Source: Rhyacichthys aspro (Eukaryota; Chordata; Actinopteri; Gobiiformes; Rhyacichthyidae). From it: a DNA stretch of 64,000 bases. Both the position numbers and the translations under genes were made by a program. Location of the stretch: NCBI GenBank assembly GCA_036850595.1, contig CM072163.1, positions 944,604-1,008,603 of the forward strand, read 5' to 3'. Each line of letters begins with the position of its first letter. Position 1 is the first letter of the stretch. Under the pieces are notes generated by a model. The model did not search any database, had not been told where the DNA came from, and saw nothing but the letters and a program-made list of their open reading frames with translations. Positions 44,389 through 55,900 of the stretch are shown piece after piece.

Positions 44389-47300
44389 ACAAGAAGAGGA
44401 AATCTCAGGTTCAGTCCGTTTAATGTCCATGTGAGTCTAGTGTTTAAATGTGCATTTCAATTATGTGGGAGTTTATTAATCAGTGAATTTGAACACAAAG
44501 CAGAGCATTAAACTCGTCTGATGCTAATGCTATTCAGTATAAACATGAAAAACACAAACCTGAGGCTATCTACAGAAAATATGGTGTTTTTCACTGAGCT
44601 TAAAGCAAACAGAGCAATTTAAACCTGACTGACTGTAATCTCTCACACCTGAGCTCCGTCTGATTATTCCTCGAGTCGTTTCCAAAACAAATGAACAGAT
44701 GTGGTGACATTAAGCATCTTATCGCTGCACGAATGTCTCTGAGACGAGCGTCAGACCCTGAAACAGGGTCAGAGCGGATAAACCTGCAGATTCCTCGTTA
44801 ATGAAACCTCGTAAACAGGCGCAGAGCTGTAATTACCGAGCGAGCGCTGTCTGTGAAGGCCTCACCGCAGGAAGGTCGTTAACACAAACCTGCCTCGGAC
44901 TCGACTCTGAGAGGATTAGACGCTGCAGATGTGACAATGATCTGAATTTAGTCGTGTTTTGTTGAAATGTCAGCGTTTAGACGAGGTTTAATCCTGAGAA
45001 ACAGACCAGTGTTGCATAATAAAGAGTTTAAATAGATTATATTCCTTTCTTTTTTCATAATAAACACTATTTCTTTTCCAGTTCAGTGTATTTCGGTCAT
45101 TTAAAATAAAATATACAACAATACAATAATTTCACTGAATCTGAAGCATATCTGAGGCAAATTTAGGCTGAAGTATAAACTGATTGTGCTCCTTTTCACA
45201 TTGAAATTAATTACCAAGTAAATATAATACTGTAGATCAGAACCAAACAAGACACAAAGAAAACAAAACAGTTGTAATAACGTACATTTATAAAACAGAA
45301 GAACAGATATTATTACTATTATTACTAATTTAATAATTATTTTTATCATTACAATTGTCACTACTGTAACCAGGTACAGGAAGGGGTAGTGTAACTTAAG
45401 TATAAGTAGAGATTGGGCCAATGACTAGGTTCGTAGGAGGGCTAAAGTACATGCAGAAGAATGACTGGAGTCACAAATAACGTTGCTCTTAGTTGTAATG
45501 AATTCTTAGCAAAAATTTAACAGTGCACATTCGAGCACAAATGTAACAATACAAAATAAAATACCACTCAAATAATGCCCCAAGTGTCCTATCTGAGCTC
45601 AGGTAATGTAGTCCTGTGTCAAGTAGGATCCAAAAGTCAAAAGTCTGTGGGAGGTGCAGTTTGTCCTACCGTACAGCTGTAATTGTTCGTGGGAGAACTC
45701 CTCTCTCAAGGCCAACTTGGATCGGTTCAAGGGACAAGGCTCGCCATCCTCCTCGTCAGGAAGAATTCCATATCCAACGATCCCAAAAAAAACCTAACCT
45801 GTGTACAACAGTGCTATTACTAATTAAGTTCATATTTCTAATTTATATGGCCATATGTTCAATAATGCAAGTGCTTTAATCTAAACTAATAGCACAAAAG
45901 ATTAATAGTACTAATTTCTAATAATATTTTAATCATATACCTTAATCATGGAATGTATTTTTTAAATCCCAGCTAATTTGTTTATCAGAAGTTCACATTT
46001 TAACAGAGATCATGAATTCACTAGAAATTATAGTAATTTTTTTTTTTTTTTTTTTTACAGTATGGTACCTTTACAAAACAATAGTGTACCATTGCTTTCC
46101 AATGCATATCAATCAATAAATAAGTTTAAAACACTTAAATTTGCTAAATAAAATGATCAAAATACATCTCAACATTTCTCATTTTTCCTTAGTGTAATAT
46201 AATACTTTTATCAAAACAAATCTTCACAATATTGTCAAAATACATTGTTCTAACTTATTATTTTAAATCTGTCCAATAATGACAAAAAGGAATATATGCG
46301 CATATTGTATAGTTTTACAGTGCACGTTAATGATAGGCCATGCGTTTCACTACAGAGCACCGCTAACATATCAAGTGCAAATAAAAGAGCTCTGAATTTT
46401 ATAACTTCAAAATTAACATTAAACCCTTTTTGTGACATAAATATTCAACCATTAGCACTAAAACATCACTAGCACACCACCGAAGTGCTTTAAAAACAAG
46501 TTAGTGCCGTTGAAAACAAGTTAACTCTGGGAAACCCCGTACATCTGCGCCACAGGGAAAACGGGTTAGCTTTAGCATTAGCTGTGACATAGCTACTAAA
46601 TTAACATGAGCCCCAGCCCCAGTTGACTCACCAGGTCTCTCCTAATGTTCAGCTCTCCAGAGAAGATTGATTTAGGTCCACTTCGCCCCGCGCTGATCTA
46701 CAAACATTACATTCAAGCCATTAATTAGCTGCTTATTAGCTGCTTAGCCCAACCGTTAGCCCAACAGTTAGCTTCCTTAAGTTTGACTCACTCGATTCCA
46801 AGGTCCAAAATAATCTCAAAGCACTCGGGTCCTTTCCTCCAAGGTCCACGTAGATTTTTGTTGTGAATATTTGATTGATTTATCCATTTTTTTTTTAGCT
46901 ATTAGCTTTTCGGTGAGGATCAGCAGCGGTCTCCCGAACGTTCTGGAAAGTTCAAGGGTCAAGAGCAGCGGATGAATCTCATTTAACAAAAAGTAGAGCA
47001 TTACTGGGAACTAAAACTAATGGGGTTACACTACCATCATCACCAAACAATTAAAACAGCAACAGCAATATTATGTTTATTATTATTATATTTACTGTAA
47101 CTATCAGGATTATTATCTTCATTGTTTACATTAATATTATTACCATTCTCAGATTAATCATTAATGCCATCAATTTTATGCCACAATCATTAACAATATA
47201 CAGTTAACACATGTCTATTATCCTATTTATATGTTAAATTATTATAATTAATTATTCTTTCTTTGTGGTACTAATCGTAACCTTATAAAAACGTGAAAAA

Positions 47301-47824
47301 GTGATTGGAAATATATTTTTGCTTTTAAATTGATTGGAAAAATAGAATATCAGCCTCAAACCTGCTGCAGAGGTGTGTTTTTGGATCAACTCTGACGTCA
47401 CGAGTCACATTTGATTATTGCATTATCACAAAAACCTCAGAGGTGTATTGATTTATTCATGTTTCGTCCTGTTTTTGTCTTGTTTTCGTCCTGAATAAAC
47501 CCTCATTCTTCATACAACACATTTTCTCCTTGAATATTTCTCACATCAAACGACAGACACATTATTTTTCCAACAACAAAACATCCTCTTTCATCAGCAG
47601 CAGCAGCAGCAGCTTCATCCTCTTCATATTCTCTTCACATTTCAACACAAACAATATTAGGAACATACGACAGAAGACGATAAAAGTCTTTTGATTAGTT
47701 TTATTTATCTTTATTTATCTCAGACGGAGGCTGAGGCTGCTCTTTTAATATCAGACAAAATGAAAATCTATTCATATAAAATGTGAATAAAAAGCAGAGA
47801 CCAGTCTTTTAGTGGACTATGCCT
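44389..47824. other. No gene seen
   Basis: 45380-47040 is AT-rich and differs in texture from its flanks, but no transposon could be defined. A (CAG)6 run lies at ~47595-47612. Confidence 0.35.
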
Positions 47825-48692
47825 CTCTCATAAGGAGACAGAGACAGAGACACTTTAGAGAGTGTCTCTGTCTCCTCTCTCATAACTCTCTAAAGTGTCT
47901 CTGTCTCCTCTCTCATAACTCTCTAAAGTGTCTCTGTTAGTGTCTCCTCTCTCATAACTCTCTAAAGTGTCTCTGTTAGTGTCTCCTCTCTCATAACTCT
48001 CTAAAGTGTCTCTGTCAGTGTCTCCTCTCTTATAACTCTCTAAAGTGTCTCTGTTAGTGTCTCCTCTCTCATAACTCTCTAAAGTGTCTCTGTTAGTGTC
48101 TCCTCTCTCATAACTCTCTAAAGTGTCTCTGTTAGTGTCTCCTCTCTCATAACTCTCTAAAGTGTCTCTGTTAGTGTCTCCTCTCTCATAACTCTCTAAA
48201 GTGTCTCTGTTAGTGTCTCCTCTCTCATAACTCTCTAAAGTGTCTCTGTTAGTGTCTCATAACTCTCTAAAGTGTCTCTGTTAGTGTCTCCTCTCTCATA
48301 ACTCTCTAAAGTGTCTCTGTTAGTGTCTCCTCTCTCATAACTCTCTAAAGTGTCTCTGTTGGTGTCTCCTCTCTCATAACTCTCTAAAGTGTCTCTGTTG
48401 GTGTCTCCTCTCTCATGACTCTCTAAAGTGTCTCTGTTAGTGTCTCATAACTCTCTAAAGTGTCTCTCATAACTCTCTAAAGTGTCTCTGTTGGTGTCTC
48501 CTCTCTCATAACTCTCTAAAGTGTCTCTGTTGGTGTCTCCTCTCTCATGACTCTCTAAAGTGTCTCTGTTAGTGTCTCATAACTCTCTAAAGTGTCTCTC
48601 ATAACTCTCTAAAGTGTCTCTGTTAGTGTCTCCTCTCTCATAACTCTCTAAAGTGTCTCTGTAGGTGTCTCCTCTCTCATAACTCTCTAAAA
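47825..48692 (+). repeat. 39-bp minisatellite with an inverted left end
   Basis: About 22 copies of a unit containing CTCTCTAAAGTGTCTCTG, TTAGTGTCTC and CTCTCTCATAA are present. At the left end GAGACAGAGACAC is mirrored by GTGTCTCTGTCTC (hairpin, 47845-47880). Confidence 0.93.
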
Positions 48693-50104
48693 CTCACAGC
48701 AAAGACTCAGAAACTTAATTTATTGTCTTAAAATCCAAAATCTAATCGCTGAAACAGCAGCAGAACAGTTTTATGTAAAGAGTAAGGTCCTTAAATGGAG
48801 GAAACTAATACAGAATCTGAATTTAAAGTTTAGAAAGACAGAAATAAAACAGAAACACTCTTCTTCTTCTACTGTTTACTGCAGCAGCCTCTCATCACTT
48901 CACTCCAGGATCCGTCAGCTTCTAAAATGTATTTCATGGCCGCACAGATTTATTTGAAAGGTCCTCTTCAAATATGATTTATGTCTCATATTGGACACCA
49001 GATTGGACGTGTCCTGAGGTTCTGCTGAAACATTAATAACAACAGACTTTCTCTTTCAATGAAAAAGCATTTTAAGCTCAGTTCAAGGAAATGACACATA
49101 AGACATTCTGTGCCAAAAACAGAAGAACAATGAGCAGCAGGTGTTTATTCATCTCCTTCAGACGCTTCAATGTAAACATCTCTTCAGGAAAAACAGCTCT
49201 AAATGCGTTATTTACCTGTTTGTGTTGAGTGTGTTGTCTTTGTCGTCTCCTGGCCTCACCTCAGACAGAGCGGAGGTAAAAGCCATCATTAGTGCCCGTC
49301 GTGTCACTAATGTTTACTAATGCAGCTCAGAGACAGAGGCTGTGACTCAGAGCCGACACACGCCGCCGTCGTGAGGTTTATTTACCACAAACCGGAGGAA
49401 AATGTCTCGGAGAACACGGCCCTTTACTCGGTCTGCTCCATTAGTCGTGTCCTTGCGCTTTTCCACGTCACAATACACAGCTTTTCTCATTTTCTGTTCG
49501 TTATAGAAGGACTGGGTCAGGTCTGGGTTCGCTTTAATTTCACCAAAAAAAACCTGGAAGCCAGACGGCAACCGGACTATAATAGATGCACGTATCTGTC
49601 AAATGTGTTAAATGTACACTCAGCTTTAGCTCCGGCAGCTGTGATAAATCAGTCCTACATGGATTCATTTGCATTTTCTCTGCTTTAGATTGTGCTCACT
49701 CTGGAGGAAACAGTTTTACATATTCATAAAGGCTCTGGAGCAGAATCAGCTTCACCTTCCTCTTAACTTCAGTGGCTCTCGGAAAATAAATGGTATGGCT
49801 TCAAATCTGGCCCAGTTCTTTGATAACTTTTGTAAAACTGTAATCAATCATGCTGCTCTACAGTGACCATTAGTGCAGTGAGTAAATTCTTACTTTTAAC
49901 TTTGTTGTAAATCCAACAAAGCACCTAAACAAATGGAAAATAATTTGACCAAAAATCAATGCAACACCAGAAAACAACAAAAACATGAAGTGATTACAGC
50001 TTTATGTGACATTTACAAAGTAAAACTAAGCATATTTATTCCCTGGTGCTTTTTTGAGACAGAAATAGCAGACTGTACCTGATATGTTTTCTTTTAGTTG
50101 GAAA

Positions 50105-50375
50105 ATGGTTTAAACACAAATAGTTTATTGTAAAATTAATTATTTCTGATCCATCTAGTGTTTATTGTAAGGGATTGTAATAGATGAGAACCTCTATTCA
50201 GGAACAGAAAACCTTGGATAATCACATGCTCCAAAAAGGAGCGCTCCCATTGGTCGACACTTGTCACATGACGTTCCAGGAAGTTTAATAGCTGCAGATA
50301 AAGTGTATTTTCAGCTGAATATGTCTTTTAACAGAGAAACAGCTGAAAAAAGAAAAGCATCAACAGAGAAAAGGA
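50105..50375 (+). mobile_element. Dispersed ~0.5-kb repeat, copy G (subfamily 1, truncated)
   Basis: The core is at 50238-50260. Similarity to copy A stops abruptly after CATCAACAGAGAAAAGG, so the right half is missing. Confidence 0.75.
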
Positions 50376-51839
50376 GCTAAATTATAAATTCATCTCAACA
50401 ACAGGCGATACACAAGCCCCAAGCCTCTGTAAACTGTGGAGAGCTGCTCCAACGAAGCATCAAAACTGCTTCTCCACAAAGAAACCAAGCTCCTTACATT
50501 AAACAACACGAACGTGAAAAACAGAAGCAATTAACAACTTCAGATCTGACAAGATTCTGGGTTAAAGTCAAGACAGAATTTCCCGAGATTGAAACAAAAG
50601 CACGAAAAATGAGAGTCACTGAGAACACACTTCGAGCCCAGTCCCACTGACTCTGATTCTGGTGATTAATAAATGTAATAAATAAATTAACGTTGAAAAT
50701 GAAGCCTATAATTCTTGTCAGCTCTCACCTCAGGACTGACAACGTTTCTTGAATGAAGCAGTTCTACCTTTAAACCTTCCTTCTTTGAAGCCTTTTATTA
50801 AACCAGGACTAAACCCTGGTCAAACCTCAGTTGAAATCAAAACTAAACCTTGATTTTAAAAGGACTAACAGAGAACAAAACCAGGGCTCGACCAGGACTG
50901 AATCAGGACAATATTTCATTCAAATCTAGGTCTAAACATGAAAATATCAGCCTCTTGTTTCAGTCTCGGTCGTCTTTCTGTCACTGATGGAGCTGCTTCC
51001 TTCAAGTGTCTCTCTCTTTTTTTTCTCTAAGTGGCTCATAAATGACAAAAAACACCCCGAAACAATTATATCCAACATATTCCTCCTCGAACGCCGCCTC
51101 TGAAGGAAAATGGGCCGAAACAATGGCTCACTTCTGGAGAAAAAGAAGGAGTCACGGCCTGTATTTTAACGACAAATCACGAATCAGGCTCCATTCAGCT
51201 CAGGTCTGCTTTAATAACAGCTCATCGCTCAATCTGAATACATCTGCATAATTTCAGTCTTTAAGAAACACTTTACTTTTCATCTATTGTCCACTTTTGA
51301 AAAGATTTGAGAGTTGACCGTAAGCTCCATGAAACCCACCGACTTTCAACACAAGACGTCACCAAATAATGATCTAAAAGCACTTTACGGATTTGTTTTT
51401 TGACGGAGACCCACTTTGGACAAATGTTTTATTTCTGTCTTTGATGTTCTTCGTTTGAGAGACAGATCCTCCTCAGTCGGGCTTTTTTCAGAGAGAACGA
51501 TGGAAACTAGAGCCGGCCGCGATAGAGATAAATACTCCAAGAAGAAATGAGCCACAGATACATTCATTCTGCACATATTTAGTTAAAAAAGCAGCATTTC
51601 TTCAACAATAATCATGTTCTAATGCAAAAGAGTAATTATTTATGTCTGAATGTTTGTTATACTGTCTAAACTCTTCATTTCAATCAGTAACGAAATGAAT
51701 GTTAAAGCATTTTTTATGGTTTAATAAAGAACATAGTTAATTGTTGAGTTCAGTCTGGACTCGGTCTGGACTCTCTGGGTTCTACAGACCTCCTCCTTAA
51801 TATTTTTCTGATAAAGTGTTATTTAATGAGATTATTTGT

Positions 51840-51975
51840 GGCGACGGAGGCTCAGGATTTAAAGCAGAACGTTTGATAATCAGAAGGTTGTTGGTTCGAT
51901 TCCCTCGGCCCCAAAATCCAGAGGGTTGTGTCAGGAAGGGTCCAAGGGTAAAACTGCCCCTGCTACTAATAAATA
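51840..51975 (+). mobile_element. tRNA-derived SINE fragment
   Basis: A perfect Pol III B box, GGTTCGATTCC, lies at 51893-51903. It is preceded by ATAATCAGAAGGTTGTT, as in teleost tRNA-derived SINEs, and followed by GTGTCAGGAAGGG, the usual start of their tRNA-unrelated core. The A box (near 51840) is degenerate. Confidence 0.7.
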
Positions 51976-52581
51976 CAAATCCATTTCCTTCAGTTATTAT
52001 TGTGTTTTGCTGCAGTATTGGTCTCTTTTACTGAATAAACAGCACAGTTACATAATGTTGCTTTAAATACATTTTGTTCAAAGTTCGATGATTATCTTCT
52101 TCTTTTGAAAGTGTTGTTTTATTCAGTGACAAAGTTTCAACGATTAATTGGTGAAGCACTAGCAACAAAATTCACACCTTTGTGAAAGCAGACAGAGATT
52201 TGCAGCTTGGAATAATTCAGTTTCTGCTCAGTATTTGCTCTTCGTTCTCTCTCTTCTTTTTAAAAAACTATATTTATTAGTTCTGATAAAACAAGATGAC
52301 GTTCAACAGCAGAGTTTGACAAAATAGTGTCAGTTTAATGAACCTGAGAGTCACAGAACGCAGTCATGAGTTTAATGAGTTGAGCAGGTTAGAATAGCTT
52401 TTTCTTTCTTTTTGACTGCGATACTGAACAATAAAAGAGGACAGACAACACCTTTTTCTACTGCTTCATAAACGTCACTCTGTGTTAGCATCACTAGCTC
52501 AAGTCCAGTTAAATCAGAGCTACATTTGTTTGTTTTTTTGGCCAAAAATCGAGAAACAAAAGTCAAACAAATCTTTCTTTC

Positions 52582-52587
52582 TTTATT
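52582..52587 (-). terminator. Candidate polyadenylation signal for ndufaf6
   Basis: TTTATT on + is AATAAA on the gene strand, about 230 bases after the stop and just past the UTR minisatellite. Use is inferred. Confidence 0.35.
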
Positions 52588-52673
52588 TACAGACTTCAAT
52601 CTCAAAGCAGTTGTTGAAAAGTTCCTATTTCATCATAGACCTGCTACAATGAGGTCTTTAGAGTCGGTCTCTC

Positions 52674-52835
52674 TCCTCGAGGAGTGGGTTCAGTAGGACG
52701 TCCTCTCCTCGATGTTGTTTAGAGGAGTGGGTTCAGTAGGACGTCCTCTCCTCGATGTTGTTTAGAGGAGTGGGTTCAGTAGGACGTCCTCTCCTCGATG
52801 TCGTCGTGAGGAGTGGGTTCAGTAGGACGTCCTCC
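52674..52835 (-). repeat. ~44-bp minisatellite over the ndufaf6 stop codon and 3' UTR
   Basis: There are about four copies of a unit that on + contains GGAGTGGGTTCAGTAGGACG followed by TCCTC. Read on the gene strand, each copy contains the end of the coding sequence (AGGACGTCCTACTGA) plus the first UTR bases. The three distal copies are therefore duplicates of the last codons and stop. Confidence 0.85.
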
Positions 52836-52947
52836 AGGAGCGAAGGTACAGCTGGATCGCTAACAGAGGGTTCCTCTTCTGTAAACTCGGGTGGAACACG
52901 TCGAAGTCCGCTCTCCTCAGTCTCTGCAGGTAATCCTCCAACACCAC
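52819..52947 (-). CDS. ndufaf6: ndufaf6 terminal coding exon, 129 nt including stop
   Basis: It encodes VVLEDYLQRLRRADFDVF through LYLRSWRTSY and stops at TGA (52821-52819). The acceptor is CTCTGTTCCAG. A minisatellite begins only ~20 bases upstream, inside the intron. Another minisatellite starts at the stop codon and runs into the 3' UTR. Confidence 0.94.
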   Translation of the reverse strand: MVLEDYLQRLRRADFDVFHPSLQKRNPLLAIQLYLRSWRTSY

Positions 52948-55900
52948 CTGGAACAGAGCAGTCTGTGAACCTGCTGAAACCTACTGTAAACCTGCTGAAA
53001 CCTGCTGTAAACCTGCTGAAACCTGCTGTAAACCTGCTGAAACCTACTGTAAACCTGCTGAAACCTGCTGAAACCTGCTGTAAACCTGCTGTAAACCTGC
53101 TGTAAACCTGATGTAAACCTGCTGTAAACCTGATGTAAACCTGCTGTAAACCTGCTGAAACCTACTGTAAACCTGCTGAAACCTGCTGAAACCTGCTGTA
53201 AACCTGCTGTAAACCTGCTGTAAACCTGATGTAAACCTGCTGTAAACCTGATGTAAACCTGCTGTAAACCTGCTGAAACCTGCTGAAACCTGCTGTAAAC
53301 CTGCTGAAACCTGCTGAAACCTGCTGTAAACCTGCTGTAAACCTGCTGAAACCTGCTGTAAACCTGCTGTAAACCTGCTGAAACCTGCTGAAACCTGCTG
53401 TAAACCTGCTGAAACCTGCTGTAAACCTGCTGAAACCTGCTGAAACCTGCTGTAAACCTGCTGAAACCTGCTGAAACCACTTAAACCTGCTGAAACCTGC
53501 TGTAAACCTCCTGTAAACCTGCTGTAAACCTGCTGTAAACCCGCTGAAACCTGCTGTAAACCTGCTGAAACCTGCTGAAACCTGCTGTAAACCTGCTGAA
53601 ACCTGCTGAAACCTGCTGTAAACCTGCTGAAACCTGCTGTAAACCCGCTGTAAACCCGCTGTAAACCTGCTGTAAACCCGCTGTAAACCCGCTGAAACCT
53701 GCTGTAAACCTGCTGAAACCTGCTGTAAACCCGCTGTAAACCCGCTGTAAACCTGCTGTAAACCTGCTGTAAACCTGCTGTAAACCTGCTGAAACCTGCT
53801 GTAAACCTGCTGAAACCTGCTGTAAACCTGCTGAAACCTGCTGAAACCTGCTGTAAACCCGCTGTAAACCCGCTGTAAACCCGCTGTAAACCTGCTGTAA
53901 ACCTGCTGTAAACGCCTCACTCCGACACTAGGGGGCAGTCATTTTGACTTCTCTAAATCACAGAAAGACTCAGACATAAACTCCTTCTCGTTTCCTTGTT
54001 TCCAGAATCCTTCTTTTGGAGGAAACGAGTTGAAAGTGTGTCTCCAAACCCCAGCGTCTCCAAAAGAGTCCTACGTATTATCATTTAATTAGTTTAGTTT
54101 TTTTTTTTTTGCTTTTACTTTAAATAATTAATCACAAATCTGTCTGTAATTAATCTTTTAATAAACACTGAATCTTCATTTTAACAGAAGGTAATTCACT
54201 TTATTTTGAATCATTTAACTTTGTCAGACTTTAACCTTTGTATTGCAGGTAAATTATAATACATTTTACAGACAAGTATTAATTTTGGATTGTTCAGACT
54301 CAAACCTGAGTCACTATGAGCCCAGTCTACGACAAATAATTTAAAAATAACTATTAATCATCTTCAGCAGCTTTAGTTTCACAAAAATACATATGACATA
54401 AATAAATGAAGTAAATATCAGTGAATGTAACTCACAAATGTTTCTGTCCTTTTTCTTTTTCAGACTGTCATTATAAATATTGACAGGGTTTATTTATTTA
54501 TTTATTTGCTTAACATTGCATTCTATCACAGTCGTCAAATATTTAACATAAATCCCTAAAACAGAAGTGATTTTATTTTGAAAACACCTTCAGTTTTTTG
54601 TCCTAAAGCCTCCATCGTCTCCAGTTTTTCCATGTTTTCGTTTATTGCACGGAGCTTACATCATTTCTCCTCAGACTATCCCCTAAACTCTTTTCACTCA
54701 AACAATAAAAAACCTGATTTCACACACTTCTGACGAGACGGAAACAGAAAAATTGCTGCGTTTGTCTAAAAGGATTAAAGCAGTGAGTCGAGAGATAAGC
54801 CTCAGACTCTGGGCTTTTCGTTTCTGAATTAAAATGTGGTTCGTGTTAAGTTATAGTGAATCTTTCCTTATTTTTTCTGGATGTAGTCACTTCTTTCCTT
54901 TAATAAAATAAACCTAAACCTGCAGATACTAAAGCTCATGTAGAAACTGACGCTTAAAGTATATTTGACGCTAAAACGAGGCTGATGTCGTTAAACAGTG
55001 TGAACGCAGAAATAATTCATTTAATAAAACTGGATTTGGTAAAAATATACGTAAATTAAACACTTAACAAAGCTGTAGTTGTTGTATTTGTGCTTTAGAA
55101 CTGACCGTGGAAAAAAACAACAAACAACTGCAGATATTTGAGTTTTTAAAGAAAATAATTTAGATCATGTGTAATGGACTAGTGTCAGTTCAAAGGAACA
55201 TTCAATTTAATGAAACTGAGTCCAAGGATCAATGTGTTTAAAGAAATGACTATTAGTTTCAATAAAAATAATGTCAAACAAAGACAACTGATTCCTATAA
55301 ATCAGAGAGAATCTGAGGGAAAGAACTCTTCTTCTTCTATATCAGTTTTGAATTGTTAACCTGTCTTTATTTAGTTGTATTCTAATTAAAAAACTTATAA
55401 TTTCGTACAAAAATAACAAAAATTCCGAAAGCAATGTCCAGAGTCTAGTCTAGTCCTGGTTTACGGCAGAAAAACTCTTTACTTCAGGATGAATATTCAT
55501 TTCTGAAACATAATTCAGCCCATTTTTTTATCCTTTTCTGTGACTCACCGTCTGTAAAAAAGCAGGAGTAGCAGCCGGAGGGACGTTGTGACTGAACGAT
55601 CGCGCCTGAAATAAACAGAGAAAATCAATTTTCAATAATTGTACGTGAGTAAGACCTTGTGGTTGAACAGTCATTCTTCAATCAGTCTCAGAGAAATGTT
55701 CAGAGATATTACAGAAACCAATCAGTGACATAAGAGCGTTCTTCCGTCTGATGGAAACACATTTCTGGAGTTATCTTCACGGAGACGTCGTGCAGAAGAG
55801 GCTCGGCCGTCGTTTAGAGAAACCTGGGTCTGAGCTCGCTGTAATTATCAGGACTGACCGGGTTTTCACGTCAAACATCGACGACTGGAATGAACCCAGG

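Larger units (their letters stand above)
48693..52673. other. No gene seen apart from repeat copy G and a SINE
   Basis: 49250-49720 and 51020-51260 are open in one frame (122 and 69 codons), look single-copy and have no minisatellite. Both lack recognisable domains. Confidence 0.35.

Noticed and set aside
45385..47035. 11-bp inverted match GGTAGTGTAAC / GTTACACTACC as possible transposon ends
   Set aside because: A match of this length is expected by chance at this scale, no target-site duplication is seen, and no transposase-like sequence lies between.
52917..53920. Minus-strand open frames of 187 and 252 codons (QQVYSRF repeats)
   Set aside because: They lie inside the ndufaf6 intronic minisatellite and, where they enter the terminal exon, are out of frame with it.
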